Source: Acidimicrobiaceae bacterium (GTDB lineage Bacteria; Actinomycetota; Acidimicrobiia; Acidimicrobiales; RAAP-2). Taken from it: a stretch of 12,501 nucleotides of DNA. The notes under the pieces were generated by a model, which was given only the letters and a program-made list of their open reading frames with translations, had not been told where the DNA came from and ran no database searches. The translations under genes and the position numbers were made by a program. The stretch spans positions 1 to 12,501 of the forward strand of contig PLSY01000113.1 in assembly GCA_003164275.1 (NCBI GenBank), given 5' to 3'. Shown here piece by piece: positions 1 to 5,778 of the stretch (position 1 is the stretch's first letter; every line of letters begins with the position of its first letter).

Positions 1-130
1 TCCGGCCGGAAGAGAACGGAAAGCCCTTCTGGAGCTCGGCGAACGGAACGACATCGCCGTAGACGCTCCGCAAGTCACCCAGCCACGTGAATGCAGCCAC
101 ACGCATCAGGCCGTCGGTCGCGCTGTCCAT
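1..130 (-). CDS. HNH endonuclease-like protein, N-terminal fragment (runs off window)
   Basis: Reading the minus strand from the ATG at 130 gives an uninterrupted 43-codon frame to the window edge. The peptide has the pattern RVAAFTWL (residues 10-17), then YGDVVPFAELQKGFPF (24-39). This matches the conserved N-terminus of a bacterial family that carries an HNH nuclease domain at its C-terminus, with the usual pattern of Ala-Ala-Phe-x-Trp-Leu followed by Gly-Asp-Val-x-Pro and a Gly-Phe-x-Phe. The HNH domain itself would lie outside the window and is not seen, so the function rests on recall of the family N-terminus only. The gene is too short for automatic ORF calling here. A TATTCT -10 box lies 9 nt upstream of the ATG. 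Such genes are common in restriction and defence neighbourhoods, which fits this context. Confidence 0.6.
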   Translation of the reverse strand, partial: MDSATDGLMRVAAFTWLGDLRSVYGDVVPFAELQKGFPFSSGR

Positions 131-139
131 TCATTCCGA

Positions 140-145
140 AGAATA
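140..145 (-). promoter_or_regulatory. Candidate -10 box of the HNH gene
   Basis: TATTCT on the minus strand fits the actinobacterial TAnnnT -10 consensus. It sits 9 nt before the ATG at 130, so the transcript would have a leader of only a few bases or none. No good -35 hexamer is visible. The place where one would fall is covered by the inverted repeat at 157-173. Confidence 0.4.
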
Positions 146-156
146 GATGACAGGAC

Positions 157-173
157 GACACCCGTCTGGTGTC
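157..173. promoter_or_regulatory. Inverted repeat over the -35 position of the HNH promoter (operator-like)
   Basis: GACACC, a 5-nt spacer (CGTCT), then GGTGTC is a perfect 6-bp inverted repeat. It lies 11 nt upstream of the TATTCT -10 box and spans the position of the -35 element. That is where a repressor operator would be expected. No regulator gene is in the window, so the role is inferred from position alone. Confidence 0.3.
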
Positions 174-211
174 CTCAGAACCGTTCAGATTTGGTCAGGC
201 TGCAAGCTGTT

Positions 212-230
212 CTCAGCTACAGCAGCTGAG
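212..230 (-). terminator. Hairpin between the operon tail and the HNH gene
   Basis: CTCAGCT, a 5-nt loop, then AGCTGAG form a perfect 7-bp stem. It lies 24 nt downstream of the weak ORF at 254-667 and just before the HNH promoter, so it could end minus-strand transcription coming from the operon. No T-run follows on either strand, so it would have to be a tract-less terminator or have another role. Confidence 0.3.
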
Positions 231-253
231 GTCGTGGCTGTAAGACCCGAAGT

Positions 254-667
254 TCATTGCTCGACGTCCTCGTCGGGGATGTTGGTCAACTGATGGTCAC
301 GAATCCGCAACCACCGATCCGCAGGTTTGTTCTCGACGGAAGTGGCGGAGCGCCCGGGCTCTTCGCGTACAACCAAATGGCGGCGGGCCAGACTCCTGTT
401 GAGTCTCCGTGGGAGATGAAGTACGGCATTTACTAGCAAGTCCTCCCCTTCTGGTCCTGCTCCATCACTGCCGTCCAGTGTGAAATCGACCAGTCCACCT
501 GGATCGAGAACGTTCTGCTGGGCTGGGATACGACCCTCTGCGGCTCCTCGAGATGACGTTTCCCCCTCCCCTCCCGGATCACACTTCGAAGACCCCTTCG
601 GTCGCTGCCCGGTCAAGGACGCTCTTAGCGGGCGCTCGGCGATGAGGCGATTAGACACAGAAATCAA
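254..667 (-). CDS. Weak hypothetical ORF or gene remnant downstream of the qat-like operon
   Basis: An open frame of 137 codons starting at TTG, with no recognisable domain. Its last third or so is protein-like in composition, with mostly G/C third positions and stretches such as WLRIRDHQLTNI. The first half is rich in Gly, Ser, Pro and Arg and looks like noncoding GC-rich DNA read in frame. The start has no clear ribosome binding site or leaderless -10 box. A hairpin at 212-230 follows its stop. It may be the 3' remnant of a lost gene, a small real gene with a later start, or chance. Apart from this ORF and the short hairpins, I see nothing in 131-779. Confidence 0.2.
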   Translation of the reverse strand: MISVSNRLIAERPLRASLTGQRPKGSSKCDPGGEGETSSRGAAEGRIPAQQNVLDPGGLVDFTLDGSDGAGPEGEDLLVNAVLHLPRRLNRSLARRHLVVREEPGRSATSVENKPADRWLRIRDHQLTNIPDEDVEQ

Positions 668-740
668 CGAGCGGGCGGGGACGAGTCAGCGTCGCGTTCC
701 CAGAGTGGCAAGGTGCCAGATGCGCAAGAGTGTGCTGGTC

Positions 741-768
741 GGGACCCTTTTGGATGCCAGGCGGTCCC
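741..768 (-). terminator. Inverted repeat just after the four-gene operon
   Basis: GGGACC at 741-746 is complementary to GGTCCC at 763-768, giving a 6-bp stem with a 16-nt loop. It lies 12 nt past the stop of the last operon gene. The loop is long and no T-run follows on the minus strand, so termination here is only a possibility. A second small hairpin (TGGCA, 3-nt loop, TGCCA) lies at 706-718. Confidence 0.2.
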
Positions 769-779
769 ACTGCACGGCT

Positions 780-1388
780 CTAGGCGGACAAGTATCCGTC
801 GACAATGACCTCAACCTCCGGAAGACGAGCCACTGCATCCCCTGAGGCGACGAACAGCGTGTCTCCACTCCGCAGGTGCCACACTTCAACACCAACCACC
901 CGATCCTCTCCAAGCTCGGACTGAAGAGCGGCCACGATGGGCGCCGATTGAAGCTGCGCGTCATCCAGCGTTAGTGGTGGCACATCCCAAAGGACGTGGC
1001 GGGCGCAGTATCCGCCCGGATCTAGAATTACGATGTCGACGGAAACCCCAATCGAATTAATGCCCACCTGGACATCGCTTGCCACGCCGCCGACAAGGAC
1101 TGGCCTGTCATCAGACGAAGCAAGTTCAATGTAGGTATCGAAGGAGTTCACTATCGCATCGGCCCAGGCCCGCGGCTGCGGGCGGCCACTTGGACCCCAG
1201 TAGTCGCTTCGCTGAAACGTCTGCCGGAGATACTCCCTTGCCAGTACTGGTCCATCTCGGTGGAATCGGCGCACCGCACTCATCGCTGAAGGCATCGGCG
1301 TGGGGATTCCGCGGCTTCCAGGAGGAGGTCGACGGCTCCCACGATCGCGTGCCGCCCCCTTCAACTCACCCAACGTGATTCGAGTCAT
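780..1388 (-). CDS. Unrecognised 202-aa protein, last gene of the qat-like operon
   Basis: The ATG at 1388 overlaps the TGA of the upstream QatC-like gene as ATGA, so translation is likely coupled. The frame is open further upstream, but that part lies inside the QatC-like gene. I do not recognise a family. Residues 1-40 are basic, rich in Gly and Pro, and probably flexible. Residues 46-90 look helical. Residues 97-182 form an alternating beta-rich core: VLVGGVAS, SVDIVILD at 116-123, RHVLWD at 130-135, VVGVEVWHLRSG at 164-175. The order Asp-hydrophobic strand, turn, hydrophobic strand ending in Trp-Asp, then helix and strand resembles the core of RecB/Cas4-like PD-(D/E)XK folds. The usual catalytic Lys after the second strand is missing, so it could be a degenerate member. 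That likeness is my inference. The slot corresponds to qatD (TatD-like DNase) in known Qat operons, but no TatD metal-binding motifs are visible. Confidence 0.75.
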   Translation of the reverse strand: MTRITLGELKGAARDRGSRRPPPGSRGIPTPMPSAMSAVRRFHRDGPVLAREYLRQTFQRSDYWGPSGRPQPRAWADAIVNSFDTYIELASSDDRPVLVGGVASDVQVGINSIGVSVDIVILDPGGYCARHVLWDVPPLTLDDAQLQSAPIVAALQSELGEDRVVGVEVWHLRSGDTLFVASGDAVARLPEVEVIVDGYLSA

Positions 1389-2686
1389 CGAACAGTGAGC
1401 GGGACAGCTCGAGTGAACAAGATTGCCGCTGCCTCGTCTGCCCACCTTCGGTACAGATCGATGCATCCACCGATCGACATTGCCGATGCGCCGTTGAGCA
1501 GTTCCGGATAGTTGAGTTGCATTTCGAGATCCGATGACGAACGGATGCCGTCGACGAGCCGAACCAGATGCGTCAGATTGTCAACCGCGAAGGCAGTTTG
1601 AATCGCATCGGGATCATCAAACGCGTCTTCTTTGTAGTCAGCGTCTGGGACACCGTGGGTCTCGAAACTGATTCTTCGCATGAGGCATGGCGCACAGACT
1701 CCACAGTGCACGCCAGTTCTTCCTATCGACCAGCATGACACTGTCTCCGCCAATGGATCACTGAGTCCGAGCCTCACACCAAGCGCCACCACCTCCGGCT
1801 TGGTGAGGCCAACCAGTTCATTTGAAATCGACAGTGGTGATCCAAGAACATCACTCATTAGACTCTCAACTCGCCCAACCACTACGGGAGAAGCCGTATG
1901 AGTTGAGAGGCTACCCATCCTCGCGGCAGTCATCGGGACGTGAATCGCCATTACGCCGTTCTCATTGATATAGATCCGATTGGTAGTCCCAACGGATGCA
2001 ACGACAGCAGCGGCAGCCAAGAACATGAGGCTCCTGCTTCGCTGTGACGGCTCGGGCCCGACGAAACTTGTACCGGTCTTTTGGGCTGTGATTCCCAGAC
2101 GGAGAAAGGACGGGCAGCGATCGACTAGTACGGATTCAACGAGGCTCTGTGCGTGCGTGATCGCACCTGCTGCGGTGTGGGCCACACCGATGGGGCGATT
2201 GCCCTGATCAATTAGCAGTGCCGCTCCGACAAAGGAATCGACCCCTCCCGACACGAGCGCCACACTGTCATGCTCGGGAAACGGATCCACCGCTTGGCGT
2301 GGTGGATCTCTTGGAGAGTCATCCGCGACGAATTGCAGGTGGAGACGGTCCATTGTGAAGTCAGAGAAGATCGCTTCGATCCTCGGCGCCACTTCATTCC
2401 AGAAGTCCGGATCGCGTACCGGAAGATGTGCCTCGATATCACGCGCCCACAAAATGTCTCCAGCGCCTCGCGGACATGCGAGATCGATCGCGAAGATGTG
2501 CCCGATGGTCTCGAGCCAATCCTGCTCTCGACCAATGAGTTGACGAGGTAGACCAGCTGCCAGCGCTCCGAAATTCAATCGGAAGTTCTGAGATCCGTGC
2601 GCAGTGTCTCGCGTGCGGACGGGCGTAGGTCCTCCCAAAGCCGCCACAGCGCTGCAGTCATTGACTACGACAGTATGCGTACTCAT
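1385..2686 (-). CDS. qatC: QatC-like QueC-family ATP-pyrophosphatase
   Basis: The protein has 433 aa. The PP-loop motif SGGVDS at residues 146-151 binds ATP pyrophosphate in the QueC/adenine-nucleotide alpha-hydrolase family. A following basic helix region (QRSRSLMFLAAAAVVA, 215-230) and NENG at 241-244 are also typical. A zinc site is intact, with Cys318, Cys328, Cys331 and Cys334 in the pattern C-x9-CGVCAPC. Ordinary QueC (preQ0 synthase) is about 220-230 aa. Here about 140 extra N-terminal residues (including RLNFGALAAGLP and a conserved-looking WLETIGHIFAIDLAC) and a longer C-terminus mark it as the defence-type QatC. It starts on ATGA overlapping the stop of the qatB-like gene. No other queuosine or preQ0 genes are nearby. 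QueC activates a carboxylate with ATP. In defence systems the substrate is thought to be a partner protein or a related small molecule, and that step is inferred for this copy. Confidence 0.85.
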   Translation of the reverse strand: MSTHTVVVNDCSAVAALGGPTPVRTRDTAHGSQNFRLNFGALAAGLPRQLIGREQDWLETIGHIFAIDLACPRGAGDILWARDIEAHLPVRDPDFWNEVAPRIEAIFSDFTMDRLHLQFVADDSPRDPPRQAVDPFPEHDSVALVSGGVDSFVGAALLIDQGNRPIGVAHTAAGAITHAQSLVESVLVDRCPSFLRLGITAQKTGTSFVGPEPSQRSRSLMFLAAAAVVASVGTTNRIYINENGVMAIHVPMTAARMGSLSTHTASPVVVGRVESLMSDVLGSPLSISNELVGLTKPEVVALGVRLGLSDPLAETVSCWSIGRTGVHCGVCAPCLMRRISFETHGVPDADYKEDAFDDPDAIQTAFAVDNLTHLVRLVDGIRSSSDLEMQLNYPELLNGASAMSIGGCIDLYRRWADEAAAILFTRAVPLTVR

Positions 2687-3366
2687 GACTTCAATGCCGG
2701 GAGCGTCCTGCCTTCATTGAACGTCCGATGAAGCAGAGATGACCATGTATCGATAGAAATCGGCTGATCAGATAGGTGTACGGTGGCCACTGATCTGGCG
2801 ACTTCGAAGGCTGCGGCGGACACTGCGGTCGAGACCTCAGTTGCTCGGACTTCGGGAGCAGCCGACACCAGTCGACCGACTTCGCGGTCGACCACATGAC
2901 GTGCGTATTGCCCGATAAGCTCGCCGGCATAGTTGGCAACAAGTTCAGTAGGTTCAGAGCCTCGCAACTCTCGCCATCTGGCCGACGGGTCGATCTGGCG
3001 TTGTTCAGAGCCCTGTAGTCCATCCACGCCAACGATGATCAACCGAAATAAGGCGCGCTCGGCGATCGCGACGGCTGGAGAGAAGCCAGCCTCTGCGCTT
3101 GCAGACTTCGCGTCTTCAACGATGTCGACAATGCTCATGCCGTAGTTGCTCGAATCCACAAGTCGGCGAGGTAGCTCGTGAAAGAGTGAATTTACGGACA
3201 TCGCATAGCTTGCAATCGCCGGGCCAGCTAGCGCGTCTTCCCATTCGTTTCCTGCGTTGAATAACTCTGAGCGAATGCGATCCATTGAGGCGCCATCGGT
3301 CAAAGCTGCATTGAACGCATTCCACCGCGGTCTTGCTGGAGCACGGAATGAGGTGGAGGTCCCCAT
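2683..3366 (-). CDS. qatB: QatB-like protein with MGTS N-terminus
   Basis: The protein has 227 aa. It begins MGTSTSF followed by a Pro/Arg-rich tract, the N-terminal signature I associate with QatB of the Qat anti-phage system. The rest is mostly helical with no catalytic motif that I can see. It includes a central hydrophobic helix (ALFRLIIVGVDGL, around 105-117) but no clear signal peptide or membrane segment. The start is fixed by a TAATG junction: the TAA of the upstream nuclease gene shares one base with this ATG. The stop overlaps the next gene as ATGA. Its place directly before a QatC-like gene supports the call. Removal of Met1 would expose Gly2, relevant because related QueC-like defence enzymes are reported to modify N-terminal glycines. 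The biochemical role of QatB is otherwise not evident from sequence, and the protein seems somewhat short for the family. Confidence 0.7.
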   Translation of the reverse strand: MGTSTSFRAPARPRWNAFNAALTDGASMDRIRSELFNAGNEWEDALAGPAIASYAMSVNSLFHELPRRLVDSSNYGMSIVDIVEDAKSASAEAGFSPAVAIAERALFRLIIVGVDGLQGSEQRQIDPSARWRELRGSEPTELVANYAGELIGQYARHVVDREVGRLVSAAPEVRATEVSTAVSAAAFEVARSVATVHLSDQPISIDTWSSLLHRTFNEGRTLPALKS

Positions 3367-4451
3367 TAGCCGACACCCCCCATCGCCTCTCGAAAAGCAT
3401 CTGCCGTCACTAGACCGGAATCAAGAATCGATCTCCAATCAATGGCTGCACGTTCGCTCAGTGACATGTCACTAGCTTCAATCTGGGCTGACCACCACGC
3501 GAGATCTGAGGCTGACACATAGGCAAGGCGCAATCCAGTCTTTTCCATGATCTCCGCCGCTCGCCCGTTAAATGGATGTCGATCTCCTTCTGATCCCGGA
3601 AAGTGTGAAGAGACAACGATCAAGTATTCGAGTTCCTTGCCCTGCTCCGCCAACATCGGATCCAGAACCTCCCAGTACCGAATGAACCGCAGCAAATGGT
3701 CAGGATCCATTCGGTAACCTGAGGATGCAGCCTTGCAATCGATAATCGCCGAAGTGGGAGACCCATCAGGCCAGTGGAGCACTGAGTCAGGCAGCCTCTT
3801 TCCTCGCTCTGCCTCTCCATATCGGACTCCCCCAAAGCGATAGGACGCTGTCATCACACGAAACGTCTTACGTTCAAGCAAGTCTTGCGGTTGAACATCT
3901 CGGGTCGCAAGTGCGGCCGGCAATTCATTGAGTGCGAGGGACGGCAACCATTGGATGCCAATCGGATCGAGTAGACCGGTTAGTTCGTCCAGAGCAATCA
4001 AGAGCCCAAGTCTGTCTACTGAGACCCTGGGCATATCATCGATCCACTCAACGATCGGCGAGCTGGTAATGCGGTTAGCGAACTCGTTCGGCGAAACTAG
4101 ATGGACCCCCAATGGCGGAGTCAGGGTTGGACTCATCTCTTCTGCGCTGATCACTAAAGCCTCAACCGCCGATGCCATGTTTGCGTTCTCAATGAGGCCG
4201 TCGAGATCGGCCTGACCAACTGCTCGATAGAAGAGGCGTACAACTATTCGATGAGGACGCCAAGTACCTGGTGCCGAGGAGAGGAATTCTGAGTATTCCG
4301 AAGTGACGCGGTAATTCTCGATAGTTGCCCCTTCTCCAAGGAGCAGCGCATGGCAGAGCATCCTCAGCTCATCGCGATCAAGTTGCACGAGCTCTGTCTG
4401 ACCGAATCCTCGATGCGCCCTCGTGACCGGGCGAGTCTCCAAGGCCGTCAC
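3366..4451 (-). CDS. PD-(D/E)XK nuclease-like protein, first gene of the qat-like operon
   Basis: The protein has 361 aa from the GTG at 4451. That start is chosen because a TACGGT box lies exactly 6 nt upstream, giving a leaderless mRNA. A longer frame begins at the GTG at 4490, where AAAGG abuts the start with no spacing. The C-terminal half carries a PD-(D/E)XK signature: LPDSVLHW with Pro221-Asp222, then AIIDCKAAS with Asp238-x-Lys240, followed by a helix with Arg and Trp. Residues about 50-132 (VVRLFYRAV, ALVISAEEMSPT, LGVHLVSPNEFANRI) resemble the second half of an Mrr-type restriction endonuclease fold without its catalytic triad, so there may be two nuclease-like folds. In known Qat operons this slot is taken by QatA, a KAP P-loop ATPase. 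No Walker A motif is present here. It probably cuts DNA or RNA and is the likely effector of the operon, although the target is unknown. Confidence 0.8.
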   Translation of the reverse strand: MTALETRPVTRAHRGFGQTELVQLDRDELRMLCHALLLGEGATIENYRVTSEYSEFLSSAPGTWRPHRIVVRLFYRAVGQADLDGLIENANMASAVEALVISAEEMSPTLTPPLGVHLVSPNEFANRITSSPIVEWIDDMPRVSVDRLGLLIALDELTGLLDPIGIQWLPSLALNELPAALATRDVQPQDLLERKTFRVMTASYRFGGVRYGEAERGKRLPDSVLHWPDGSPTSAIIDCKAASSGYRMDPDHLLRFIRYWEVLDPMLAEQGKELEYLIVVSSHFPGSEGDRHPFNGRAAEIMEKTGLRLAYVSASDLAWWSAQIEASDMSLSERAAIDWRSILDSGLVTADAFREAMGGVG

Positions 4452-4723
4452 GCCCTCACCGTAGACCGTCCGGCGAGCAATCGCCCGCACCCTTTGGTTG
4501 AGTAACTCTGTTTGGTGATTGAGAGCAGACCGATTGGAATCATTTGTCGGATGACGTCCCTACCCTCGGCGTTTTGACTGCACGATCCGGCCGCAGTGAC
4601 GGTACCGGACAGCGTGTTGGGGCCGAAGGCTTCGGCCTTCGAGGCTGGTGACGCACTCGAGCACGATGCGACGAGAGCTGCCCCGACGACGACTCCGACG
4701 ATCCCCATCCACAGCGAACTCAT
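4448..4723 (-). pseudogene. Probable lipoprotein gene remnant at the operon's upstream edge
   Basis: An ORF of 91 codons starts at the ATG at 4723. Residues 7-21 form a hydrophobic stretch ending in the lipobox-like LVASC, followed by a Ser/Ala-rich linker and SGTVTAAGSCSQ. This is the layout of an actinobacterial lipoprotein with signal peptidase II cleavage before Cys21. The n-region lacks the usual positive charges. From about residue 55 the sequence stops looking like a mature lipoprotein domain. The frame then runs through the promoter and start codon of the qat-like operon and ends at 4448 (GTGA overlap). The simplest reading is a 5' fragment cut off when the operon was inserted. A small intact lipoprotein coupled to the operon is the alternative. 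Confidence 0.35.
4458..4463 (-). promoter_or_regulatory. -10 box of the qat-like operon (leaderless)
   Basis: TACGGT on the minus strand is followed by exactly 6 nt and then GTG at 4451. This is the same geometry as the promoters at 10304-10309 and 10391-10396. It supports transcription starting at the first base of the start codon. No clear -35 box is visible. Confidence 0.5.
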
Positions 4724-4753
4724 AGCTCATCATGACGCACCGAATCAGAGAAA

Positions 4754-4794
4754 GGCTCGCGAAGACGGTGGCGACTCCTCGAGGTTCGTGAGCC
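4754..4794. repeat. Imperfect inverted repeat upstream of the lipoprotein remnant
   Basis: GGCTCGCGAA (4754-4763) and TTCGTGAGCC (4785-4794) are inverted 10-bp arms with one mismatch, separated by 21 bp. They lie about 30 bp before the lipoprotein ATG. They could be a regulatory site or a structured RNA, or a junction scar. Nothing in the sequence decides between these. Confidence 0.3.
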
Positions 4795-4833
4795 AGTTGG
4801 GCAGCGAGGGTGACGTGACCGTCTGCGCAGTGG

Positions 4834-4854
4834 GACGGCCTTCTCAGGGCCGCC
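4834..4854 (-). terminator. Hairpin downstream of the restriction endonuclease gene
   Basis: GACGGCC, a 7-nt loop, then GGCCGCC form a 7-bp GC-rich stem (one G-T pair on the minus strand). It lies 53 nt past the endonuclease stop codon, so it is well placed to end the restriction-modification transcript. The minus strand has no T-run after it. The plus strand has only TTT. Confidence 0.35.
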
Positions 4855-4907
4855 TTTGGGTTCACGGAGTAGCGACCCCGGTCCCAGTCCGGCCGCCTTG
4901 AAGTGAG

Positions 4908-5708
4908 TCAGGCCGTAAACGGGGGTGGGATAACGACTGGGAGCGGCCTTGAGGTCGATGTGTCTACCGTCGGCGACGATGGAAGTCCGGCCAGTATGTT
5001 CGAAATCGAATGGAGGGTTGATCCGAGTTCGAGAGCACGGGGAATGCTCAACGTCTGGTACTTCGCGGGGAAGTAGCCCTTAGCTGGCTCGGCGAGGTGG
5101 CCGTTCGTGTAGGCGAAAAGCCCAACGCCGTCCAACAACTGGGCGATGTTCAATGAGGTCTCGATGCAGGCGTTGAGGTCGGACTGCCCAGTTACCCGCA
5201 CGGCCATTAGGAAGAATGTCTTTGGCTTGCTGCTCTTGCTCCAGCTGGCAAGGTCACCGGCAGGAGCTGCCTGGTGGCCACCTTGCTGAGAGATCTCCAG
5301 GCCGAACCCAGCCTTGAGATCCAGGGCCTTGAACGCGAGTTCCTTGGCCCTCTTGAGAAGATCCGCACTTGCACGGCGCCCCTCGGGACTTTCCGACTCG
5401 CTGCCAGGGTGCTTCGGCGTGCCGAGCATCTTGGCCTCGACCAGTACCTCGGCAATGCCAGTGGACGGATAGGTGACATCCAGATTGTGCTTCGGGAAAA
5501 TCATCCCGCCGACGAGGGTCCGCTTGGTGAGGAGCTTCCCAGACCCGGCCTCCAAGATGATGGCCAGCAGGTCGTTGAAGTAGTCACCCTTGCCGTTCTG
5601 GCGTTCACCCTCCGAAGCGACTCCGGCGGCGACGCTGGAATCGAATTGGGCCATCGCTGCCAGGAAGCCCTTCTCGACCTGATGCCACGAGTTCGGCAAA
5701 GGCGCCAT
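4908..5708 (-). CDS. Type II restriction endonuclease (PD-(D/E)XK)
   Basis: The protein has 266 aa from the ATG at 5708. The frame stays open to a GTG at 5813, which would overlap the methyltransferase end by 35 nt, and a second GTG lies at 5789. The extra N-terminal residues are Arg/Ala/Pro-rich and unlike a domain, so 5708 is preferred but not certain. Motifs from 5708: GVASEGERQNGKGDYFNDLLA (29-49), an N-terminal acidic helix, then HNLDVTY with Asp77, and LVEAKMLGTPKHPGS with Glu91-x-Lys93. The spacing D-x13-ExK is the classic PD-(D/E)XK active site for Mg-dependent DNA cleavage. The block HNLDV...EAKxxGTPKHPG matches an actinobacterial restriction endonuclease family usually found beside an N6-adenine methyltransferase, as here. 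The recognition site cannot be read from sequence. The last 25 residues are a Pro/Ser-rich tail. Confidence 0.8.
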   Translation of the reverse strand: MAPLPNSWHQVEKGFLAAMAQFDSSVAAGVASEGERQNGKGDYFNDLLAIILEAGSGKLLTKRTLVGGMIFPKHNLDVTYPSTGIAEVLVEAKMLGTPKHPGSESESPEGRRASADLLKRAKELAFKALDLKAGFGLEISQQGGHQAAPAGDLASWSKSSKPKTFFLMAVRVTGQSDLNACIETSLNIAQLLDGVGLFAYTNGHLAEPAKGYFPAKYQTLSIPRALELGSTLHSISNILAGLPSSPTVDTSTSRPLPVVIPPPFTA

Positions 5709-5778
5709 CGCACGAACTTCGGCCAGGTGGCTGCGGAGGGGGGCACACGCCGGGCCAGTGGCGAGCGCCTTCCCTGGT

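Noticed and set aside
1385..2686. QueC as part of queuosine or preQ0 biosynthesis, or of a DNA 7-deazaguanine modification cluster
   Set aside because: The protein is nearly twice QueC length and no queD, queE, queF, folE or dpdA-like gene is in the window. The qatB-like neighbour explains it better.
780..4451. Type IV CBASS, which also contains a QueC-like protein
   Set aside because: No CD-NTase, no TGT-like protein and no OGG-like glycosylase is present in the operon.
4624..4641. Stem with a TTCG loop (CGAAGGC/GCCTTCG) that looks like a strong plus-strand hairpin
   Set aside because: It arises from Ala-Glu-Ala-Phe-Gly codons of the lipoprotein remnant, and no plus-strand gene lies upstream to be terminated.
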